Shown: piece by piece, positions 40,841 to 46,736 of the stretch | How the letters are laid out: each line of letters begins with the position of its first letter | Position numbering within the stretch: position 1 is the stretch's first letter | From: Betaproteobacteria bacterium | GTDB lineage: Bacteria > Acidobacteriota > Terriglobia > Acidiferrales > UBA7541 | DNA: 46,736 nt | Assembly (NCBI GenBank): GCA_903970165.1 | Contig: CAJCHZ010000131.1 | Location: 1 to 46,736 of the forward strand | Direction: 5' to 3' | Notes under the pieces: generated by a model | Told to the model about the DNA's origin: nothing | Database searches by the model: none | The model's input: the letters and a program-made list of their open reading frames with translations, nothing else | Program-made: the position numbers and the translations under genes

Positions 40841-43549
40841 TTATTCGTAGCGCAGCGCCGCCATCGGATCGATCCGCATGGCACGCCGAGCAGGCAAGTA
40901 TCCTGCGAGTATCGCGACCGCAGCAAGCACGCTCGTCGCTGCCACAAATGTGAACGTGTCATGCGGCGCAAGCCCAAAGAGCATTTTTTGCAGCACGCCC
41001 ACGGTTGCCATGGCGAGGCAGGTTCCCGCCGCCAGCCCGCCGGCAAGCACCACGGCCACGTCGCGCATCACGAGCCGTAATATCGATCCTCGCGGGGCTC
41101 CCAGCGCCATGCGAATCCCGAATTCCGGCTGGCGCTGGGAGACCAAATAACTCAGCGCGCCGTACAGGCCGATCATCGCCAGCACCAGAGCAAGCCCTCC
41201 GAAAAACGTGGACAGTGTCGCGAGCAACCGCTCTTGCACCAGCGAATCGTCGACCTGTTCTGCGAGCGTATGAAATTCAAGGGGAACCGCTTTGCTAACG
41301 CCGGCAACCGCTTCCTGCACGGACGAAATCAGCGCCGAGGGCCGCGCGGACGTGCGCAATTCGAACACCTGCTCTTCCGCATCCTCCGGCATTTGCGCGA
41401 TCGGGAAGTACGCGGTCGCGTGTGCCTCTTCGCGCAGCGATGCGTACTTGGCGTCTTTCGCAAGTCCAACGATTTGAATCGGCAGAGCAGGCTTGCCCGG
41501 ATCCGGGTGAACACGGAAATATTTTCCTAGCGCGTCACCGTTCGGGAAAAATCTTCGCGCGAGTGTTTCGTTCACTACAGCGACGCGCTGAGCCGTCTTG
41601 CTGTCCCCATCGTTGAAATTCCGGCCGGCTAGCAGCGGAGTGCGAACGGTCTCCAGGTATCGAGGCGAAATGAAGTTGAAGAACGCCAGCGCTGCGTCGC
41701 CCGTCGGCGCATTCGGAGTATCCACGTCAAGAAAGTTGTTCCAAATATAATTGCTGACGGGCGTCATCACGGAACGGCTTGCAGAAACTACGCCCGGGAG
41801 CGCATGCAGCCGGCTCTCGATTTCATCGAACATTGCAGGCTGCTGCTCAGGCGGCACTTTTGCGTTGTGCAAATTGGCGCGCACGATCAACACATTGTTT
41901 CGGTCGAACCCAACATCCAGCGTGACCAGCTTCACCAAGCTGCGCAGAAACAGCCCGCTAGCTACCAGCAAGACCAGCGACAACGCCACCTGCGACGCTA
42001 CGATCCATTTCCCCGGGCGAAACTTCGTGCGGCTCTCCGCGTCTACAGCCTGCGAGCCTTTCATGGCAGACGTCAGCGACACGCGCGTGGAGCGAAACGC
42101 CGGCAACACGCCGAACAAGAGTCCCGTGAATACGGCAATGCCCGCTGTGAAGCTGAGCACTCGCCAGTCGAACGACAAGTCAAGGAACACTTTGTTGTCG
42201 CCCGTCGAGATGTAACGAACGAGGAGTGAGCTTCCCCAACGTGCAAAAAAAAAGCCAAGAAGCGCGCCTGCCGTCGAGAGCAACACGCATTCCGTAAGCA
42301 ATTGCCGAATCAGCCGCGCACGCGAGGCGCCCAAAGCCTTGCGCACCGCTATTTCTCTGTGCCGCGCGGAAGCGCGAGCCAGCATCAGACTCGCAATATT
42401 GGCGCACGCGATCAGCAGTACGAGTCCCACGACGCCCATCAAAACATGAAGAGGCTGCCTAAACTGCTTGCGCAAATAAGAAGTCCCCGTTGCGACCGGC
42501 GAAGGCTCGAACGTCCGTCTGAGAAAACCCTGTTGGTCCTTTGCCTCCCAGTCCGCTGGCAGCGCCGCCGCAAAGATCTGCGGCGAGACTACGCCAAGCC
42601 GCGTCTTCAATTCCTCCGCGCCAACTCCCGGCTTAGTGCGGCCTGCCACGTTCAACCACCACCAGGAGCGCCGGTCGAGCCGCGTTCTTGGCCCATCGAA
42701 GATTTGAGCGGCACACACGGGAATGGCCACATCGAACTTGTTACCCACATCGAGGCCGAAGAATCCTGGGGCGCTCACGCCAATGACGCCGAAGGTGTGG
42801 TTGTCGAGGGAAAGCGTGCCGCCTACCGCGCTCGGTGCTCCGCCAAAGTGCTCCTGCCAAAATCCGTAGCTCAATACGGCCACGGCCGGGCACCCGCGCT
42901 TGTCGTCGTCGGCCGTAAGTAAGCGGCCTGCGGCCGGACGGATACCAAGCGTCGAAAAATAATCGCCGCTGGTGAACATCCCTTTTGCATCGTGAACCGC
43001 GCCGCCCTGCGAGAGGTCGAACTGCGCCCAGCTCCAAGCGAAAATGCCCGAATAAAAGTCTTGGCGGTCTCGTAGCGCTTCCCAAAGGGGATTTGTAAAT
43101 GTGCCTTCGGGTTCCTCGTTTGGCGAACGTGGATCACGCATCCGAACCTGTGTAAGCTCCTCGGGTTTTTGTACCGGCAGCATGCGCAGCATCACCGTAT
43201 CGATCAAGCTGAAGATCGCCGTGTTTGCACCGATACCAAGCGCCAGCGAAAGAACCGCGACGCAGGAGATGACCGGCGTGCGCGCCAGAATGCGCAACCC
43301 GTAGCGAATATCTTGAAAGAGCGTCTCGACCAGATTCACGCCGCGCGCGTCGCGAATTTCTTCCTTCAATTGCTCATGCCCGCCAAATTCGATCCTCGCG
43401 CGCCGCACTGCTTCTTCACGCGTCATTCCAGTTTTCAGGTGCTTCTCGACTTGCCGTTCGAAGTGAAACCGCAACTCGGCGTCCGCTTCAGACTCCATGG
43501 CTTCGCGCCGGAGGAACGCGCGCAGGCGGTAAAACAGGTCGCTGAACAT
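40841..43549 (-). CDS. ADOP-family FtsX/MacB-like permease (copy 2)
   Basis: A 902-residue acidobacterial duplicated orphan permease with the same layout as the copy at 25.7 kb. A soluble prefix domain lies at about 1-80 (ELRFHFERQVEKHL...EEAVRRARIEFGGHEQLKEE), then a first span near 95-115, two MacB-type periplasmic core domains and two FtsX bundles. Duplicated landmarks are SARHREIAVRKALGASRARL and RQPEFGIRMALGAPRGSIL. The periplasmic cores differ clearly from copy 1, so ligands may differ. The ATG has AGGAGG 5 bases upstream; this site overlaps the stop codon region of the PadR gene 9 bp away, which implies coupled translation. No ATPase gene is adjacent. Confidence 0.94.
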   Translation of the reverse strand: MFSDLFYRLRAFLRREAMESEADAELRFHFERQVEKHLKTGMTREEAVRRARIEFGGHEQLKEEIRDARGVNLVETLFQDIRYGLRILARTPVISCVAVLSLALGIGANTAIFSLIDTVMLRMLPVQKPEELTQVRMRDPRSPNEEPEGTFTNPLWEALRDRQDFYSGIFAWSWAQFDLSQGGAVHDAKGMFTSGDYFSTLGIRPAAGRLLTADDDKRGCPAVAVLSYGFWQEHFGGAPSAVGGTLSLDNHTFGVIGVSAPGFFGLDVGNKFDVAIPVCAAQIFDGPRTRLDRRSWWWLNVAGRTKPGVGAEELKTRLGVVSPQIFAAALPADWEAKDQQGFLRRTFEPSPVATGTSYLRKQFRQPLHVLMGVVGLVLLIACANIASLMLARASARHREIAVRKALGASRARLIRQLLTECVLLSTAGALLGFFFARWGSSLLVRYISTGDNKVFLDLSFDWRVLSFTAGIAVFTGLLFGVLPAFRSTRVSLTSAMKGSQAVDAESRTKFRPGKWIVASQVALSLVLLVASGLFLRSLVKLVTLDVGFDRNNVLIVRANLHNAKVPPEQQPAMFDEIESRLHALPGVVSASRSVMTPVSNYIWNNFLDVDTPNAPTGDAALAFFNFISPRYLETVRTPLLAGRNFNDGDSKTAQRVAVVNETLARRFFPNGDALGKYFRVHPDPGKPALPIQIVGLAKDAKYASLREEAHATAYFPIAQMPEDAEEQVFELRTSARPSALISSVQEAVAGVSKAVPLEFHTLAEQVDDSLVQERLLATLSTFFGGLALVLAMIGLYGALSYLVSQRQPEFGIRMALGAPRGSILRLVMRDVAVVLAGGLAAGTCLAMATVGVLQKMLFGLAPHDTFTFVAATSVLAAVAILAGYLPARRAMRIDPMAALRYE

Positions 43550-43558
43550 GCCGGCCTC

Positions 43559-43891
43559 CTAAGCGGTCTCCAGGATTTGCGCGATAGCCGCCGTGAGCTT
43601 GTGCCACGAATCCTTTTCAAGTTCCAGTTGCTTCCGCCCGGTTTTCGTCAGCTGGTAATATTTCGCGCGCCGGTTGTTCTCCGAAGTTCCCCATTTCGCC
43701 TTGATCCAACCCCGCCGCTCCAGGCGGTGCAGCGCCGGATACAGCGAGCCCTGCTGGACCAGCAGCACGTCGCTGGAAATCTGCTGCATCCGTTCAGAAA
43801 TAGCCCACCCATGCTGCGGCTCAAGCGCCAGCGTCCGAAGAATCAAAAGGTCCAGCGTCCCCTGGGGCAGTTCAATTCGTCTTTGCGCCAT
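43559..43891 (-). CDS. PadR-family transcriptional regulator of ADOP copy 2
   Basis: A 110-residue winged-helix regulator of the acidobacterial PadR subgroup. It starts with LPQGTLDLLILRTLALEPQH, has QGSLYPALHRLERRGWIKAK as the DNA-binding core and the signature WGTSENNRRAKYYQLTKTGR. Compared with the regulator at 28.4 kb, the subgroup signature is nearly identical while the flanks differ, consistent with paralogues for separate permeases. Probable autoregulation through an inverted repeat at 43913-43948 just upstream. Confidence 0.94.
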   Translation of the reverse strand: MAQRRIELPQGTLDLLILRTLALEPQHGWAISERMQQISSDVLLVQQGSLYPALHRLERRGWIKAKWGTSENNRRAKYYQLTKTGRKQLELEKDSWHKLTAAIAQILETA

Positions 43892-43912
43892 TCGTTCATT
43901 CTTCCCCTGTCA

Positions 43913-43948
43913 CTTCGACAAGAGACATTACCGCTACTCCTGTCGAAG
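43913..43948. promoter_or_regulatory. Inverted repeat upstream of PadR copy 2
   Basis: CTTCGACA (43913-43920) and TGTCGAAG (43941-43948) are perfect 8-bp inverted arms 20 bp apart, beginning 21 bp upstream of the regulator start. Position and symmetry suit an autoregulatory operator. The corresponding region of PadR copy 1 does not share this sequence. Confidence 0.45.
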
Positions 43949-44007
43949 AACAAGGGGAAAAGTGATGGTAGAGAAGAACTGGACCGCGCTCAGAAAGGAA
44001 GTCCCTG

Positions 44008-45129
44008 CTATCCGCGCTTGCGCTGGAACTCGCCCATAAAGCGGGTGAGCGCCTCAACCGCCCCTATCGCCACTGCATTGTAAAGCGACACGCGCATTCC
44101 GCCGACGGACCGATGCCCCGGCGTCCCAACCAACCCGGCCGCAGCCGCCTCTTTTCCAAACTCTTTCTCGATCTCCTCATTCCCGCCGGCCACACGAAAA
44201 ACCACGTTCATTTTCGATCGCGAAGCCTTATCGACTGGGCAGCTATAAAAACCACCGCTGCCTTCCAGCGTGTCGTAAAGCAATTTGGCCTTCGCATTGT
44301 TGCGCTTTTCCATTCCGGCGATCCCGCCCTCCGCTTCAATCCAATCCATCACCAATCCGACGATATAGATCGCAAACGTCGGCGGCGTGTTATAGAGGGA
44401 CTTTTCCTTAATAAAAGTCCGGTATTGCAGAATGGTTGGCAGATTTTTATCCGCACGCTCGGCCAAATCCTTGCGGACAATCACCACGGTCACGCCGCTC
44501 GGCCCGAGGTTTTTCTGCGCCCCAGCAAAAATAAGCCCAAATTTCTTCACATCGATCGGCCGTGAAGCGATGTCCGAAGACATGTCCGCCACCAGCGGCA
44601 CCCCACCCGTCTCCGGCATCTCGTTCCACTGCGTTCCCTCGATCGTGTTGTTCGTGCACATGTGCACGTAAGAAGCATCCGGCGAATATTTGATTTCGTC
44701 CTTGCGCGGCAGGCGCGCGAATTTCTCCGCTTCCGTGGACGCCGCGACGTGATGCAGCACGCCTTTCTTCAATTCCCCCAGGGCCTTCGCCGTCCAAGTG
44801 CCGGTATGAATCAGATCCACGGGCTTCCCCGGCAGGCAAAGATTCATCGGAGCCATAGTGAATTGCATGCTCCCGCCGCCCTGCAGAAAAATCACTGCGT
44901 AGTCATCCGGAATTGCGAGATGCTTTCGCAAACCCGCTTCCGCTGCCGCATTGATGCTCTCGAATTCCGGCGACCGGTGGCTCATCTCCATTACGGACAT
45001 CCCACTCCCGCGCCAATCCAACAACTCTTCGCGAATCCTTTCCAGCACAGGAAGCGGCAAAGCCCCCGGCCCCGCATTAAAATTAAAGACACGCTTCACG
45101 CCGTGCTCTGAAACGGTGGTCGCACTCAC
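44008..45129 (-). CDS. serC: Phosphoserine aminotransferase
   Basis: A 373-residue PLP enzyme that converts 3-phosphohydroxypyruvate and glutamate to phosphoserine in serine synthesis, and also acts in pyridoxal phosphate synthesis in some bacteria. It opens with FNFNAGPGALPLPVLE, then GMSVMEMSHRSPEF and FLQGGGSMQF. The PLP-binding Lys206 lies in FAGAQKNLGPSG. The phosphate-specific Arg/His block near the end is GTPGHRSVGGMRVSLYNA. Length is typical (about 360). The start is a GTG about ten bases after a GGAGAGG ribosome site. serA and serB are not in the window. The gene is 95 bp downstream of the RNase R gene on the same strand. Confidence 0.96.
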   Translation of the reverse strand: MSATTVSEHGVKRVFNFNAGPGALPLPVLERIREELLDWRGSGMSVMEMSHRSPEFESINAAAEAGLRKHLAIPDDYAVIFLQGGGSMQFTMAPMNLCLPGKPVDLIHTGTWTAKALGELKKGVLHHVAASTEAEKFARLPRKDEIKYSPDASYVHMCTNNTIEGTQWNEMPETGGVPLVADMSSDIASRPIDVKKFGLIFAGAQKNLGPSGVTVVIVRKDLAERADKNLPTILQYRTFIKEKSLYNTPPTFAIYIVGLVMDWIEAEGGIAGMEKRNNAKAKLLYDTLEGSGGFYSCPVDKASRSKMNVVFRVAGGNEEIEKEFGKEAAAAGLVGTPGHRSVGGMRVSLYNAVAIGAVEALTRFMGEFQRKRG

Positions 45130-45224
45130 GATGGTTGATCCTCTCCTACGGGTAGTCGGACTGTCCGAGTCTATACAGCCGCATGCAAGAATAGCAGAAG
45201 AACAAAGCGACCTTGCGCTTCATC

Positions 45225-46736
45225 TCATGCGACTTCGGCGATGGCGAACTCGACGCGCCGGCGCATCGGATCGATGCGTTCCGCGCGCACCCGCACTTTA
45301 TCTCCGAGATGCCAGGCAAGCTCCTGGGGTTTCGTGCCGCGGCCACGGCCTGTTCTCGGCGCGCCGCGCCGGCCTTCGCCTCCGGACAACGCAACCATGG
45401 CATGATCGCGTTCGCGAAACACAACGCGCGCCCCCGCAGCGTCTTCGAGCGCATTGATCGGCAACAATCCCTCTACGAACACTTCAAACAGTTCAACAAA
45501 ACATCCAAATTTCTGCACCGAAATGATCAGCGCCTCATACTCCTCGCCGAGATGCGACTCCATGAACTGCGCCGTCTTCCAATCCATCAACTCGCGCTCT
45601 GCCCCATTCGCCCGCCGTTCCGCTTCCGAAGTTTCCGAAGCCATTTCTTCCAGTTGCGTTTGCGAATACAGCGTTGCCTCCGCCCCGCGCGAAGCGTGAC
45701 TCACCGCGGGAACTGCATCCTGCGGATGCTCCAAAGCCCATTTCAGCACGCGATGCACAATCAAATCCGGATACCGCCGAATGGGCGAAGTAAAATGCGT
45801 GTACTCGTCAAAACCCAGCGCAAAATGCCCCAGCGCATCCGCCGCGTAACGCGCTTGCTTCAGCGACCGCAGCATCAAGTACGAAACAATGCGCTCCTCC
45901 GGCTTGCCGGCCAATTTCCGCAACAGCCTTTGGTAATGCTGTGGCGTAATCCGCAACTCCGTCGAACCCGGTAGTGCCACCTTCATCCCGCGTTCCCGCC
46001 CGTGCCCATAGGAATCCGGCCGCCCCGCCTTGGCGGGCGCAGGCACTTTGCCATGCCGCACGGCCACTTCCCGCTGATGCAAATCCGCCACGCCCAGCGA
46101 ATATCCAAACGCCCGCGCCATCTCTTCGAATTCCAGCACTTTCTTCGCATCCGGCTTCTCATGTACGCGGTGCAGCGCTGCAATCCCGCGCTTCAAGAGA
46201 TAACTCGCCACAGCCCGGTTCGCCGCCAGCATGAACTCTTCAATCAGCCGGTGCGCGATGTTCCGCTCGCTCCGCACAATATTTGTCATGCGCTGCTGCT
46301 CGTCAAACTCAATCACCGGCTCCGGCAAATCAAAATCAATCGAGCCCTGTTCGTTTCGCCGCGCATTCAAAAGCAGTGCCAACTCTTTCATGTCACAAAA
46401 ATGCGCCGCGAGCCCCGCATAACGCATATTGGCCGCGCCGTCGCCTTCGAGCACCTTGTTCACATCTGTATAAGTCATCCGCTCCGCGGAGCGAATCACC
46501 CCCGCCGCCATCCGCGAAGCCAGCATCTTCCCCACCCCGTCGAACTCCATCAGCGCGCTCATTACCAACCGGTCCTCGCGCGGCTTCAGCGAGCACATAC
46601 CATTCGAAAGCGCCTCGGGCAGCATCGGCACGGCTCGGTCCGGAAAATAGACCGATGTTCCCCGCAACCGCGCTTCTTGATCCAAGGCCGTCCCGGTTCG
46701 AACGTAGTGCGCCACATCGGCAATATGCACCTGCAA
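45225..46736 (-). CDS. rnr: Ribonuclease R (5' end outside window)
   Basis: The C-terminal 503 residues of a RNase II/R-family 3'-5' exoribonuclease, which degrades structured RNA. The visible part starts inside the RNB catalytic domain at QVHIADVAHYV, just after the conserved catalytic Asp cluster, which must lie beyond the window edge. Further RNB landmarks are DRAVPMLPEALSNGMCSL and the highly conserved DEYTHFTSPIRRYPDLIVHR. A C-terminal S1 RNA-binding domain follows (EYEALIISVQKFGCFVELFE onward), with an unusual Gly/Arg-rich insertion (GGEGRRGAPRTGRGRGTKP) inside it. The protein ends VEFAIAEVA without the Lys-rich tail of E. coli RNase R, so RNase R is favoured over RNase II mainly by the S1 layout and family resemblance. 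Confidence 0.93.
   Translation of the reverse strand: MQVHIADVAHYVRTGTALDQEARLRGTSVYFPDRAVPMLPEALSNGMCSLKPREDRLVMSALMEFDGVGKMLASRMAAGVIRSAERMTYTDVNKVLEGDGAANMRYAGLAAHFCDMKELALLLNARRNEQGSIDFDLPEPVIEFDEQQRMTNIVRSERNIAHRLIEEFMLAANRAVASYLLKRGIAALHRVHEKPDAKKVLEFEEMARAFGYSLGVADLHQREVAVRHGKVPAPAKAGRPDSYGHGRERGMKVALPGSTELRITPQHYQRLLRKLAGKPEERIVSYLMLRSLKQARYAADALGHFALGFDEYTHFTSPIRRYPDLIVHRVLKWALEHPQDAVPAVSHASRGAEATLYSQTQLEEMASETSEAERRANGAERELMDWKTAQFMESHLGEEYEALIISVQKFGCFVELFEVFVEGLLPINALEDAAGARVVFRERDHAMVALSGGEGRRGAPRTGRGRGTKPQELAWHLGDKVRVRAERIDPMRRRVEFAIAEVA

Overview
The window looks like chromosomal DNA of an Acidobacteriota bacterium, probably a soil-type member of Terriglobia or a relative. This is inferred from gene content: an Oar-like TonB-dependent receptor, two copies of the PadR regulator plus 'acidobacterial duplicated orphan permease' (ADOP) pair, a stand-alone RIHGVSPEF-type 29-residue repeat protein, and many secreted hydrolases. 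No rRNA, confident tRNA, CRISPR array, insertion sequence or prophage is visible. Thirty-seven protein genes are called; the first (TonB receptor) and last (RNase R) run off the window.

Layout. 1-6 kb: end of a TonB receptor, the repeat protein, a small membrane protein and a FadL-type outer-membrane protein. 6.4-11 kb: a complete phosphate-uptake operon pstS-pstC-pstA-pstB-phoU, preceded by a CTGTAAC-AATT-CTGTAAC Pho box. 11-16 kb: a convergent multi-membrane-span protein, then a two-gene NitT/TauT-type ABC transporter whose permease is a tandem fusion and which has no binding protein nearby. 16-20 kb (minus strand): S9 peptidase, DinB-fold protein, secreted amidohydrolase. 20-25.7 kb (mostly plus strand): class II-like photolyase, small conserved protein, beta-hydroxyacid dehydrogenase, membrane GGDEF protein, secreted ConA-like protein. 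25.7-32.1 kb (minus strand): ADOP permease with its PadR regulator, penicillin-acylase family enzyme, and a DapB-like/diaminopentanoate-dehydrogenase-like enzyme. 32.3-36.3 kb: PhhB dehydratase, a response regulator fused to a histidine-kinase remnant, an orphan ABC ATPase behind a structured leader with a terminator, a GT-C glycosyltransferase and a PilZ-like protein. 36.4-46.7 kb: citrate synthase, membrane Ser/Thr kinase, pirin, second ADOP/PadR pair, serC and RNase R.

How the parts work together. The pst-phoU operon is the one clear multi-gene system: high-affinity phosphate import with PhoU feedback, probably under PhoB. Each PadR/ADOP pair is a regulator-plus-efflux-type permease unit. 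The GGDEF protein (intact active site and I-site) and the PilZ-like protein (altered motif) are possible c-di-GMP components, but they are not adjacent.

The most interesting non-coding signals are: (1) a promoter, alternative hairpins and strong intrinsic terminator between 33364 and 33568, just before an ABC ATPase; (2) a palindrome filling the -35/-10 spacer of the pirin promoter; (3) a chain of hairpins ending in a terminator at about 6255-6371 with no convincing gene. All assignments come from reading sequence and motifs; no database search was run.
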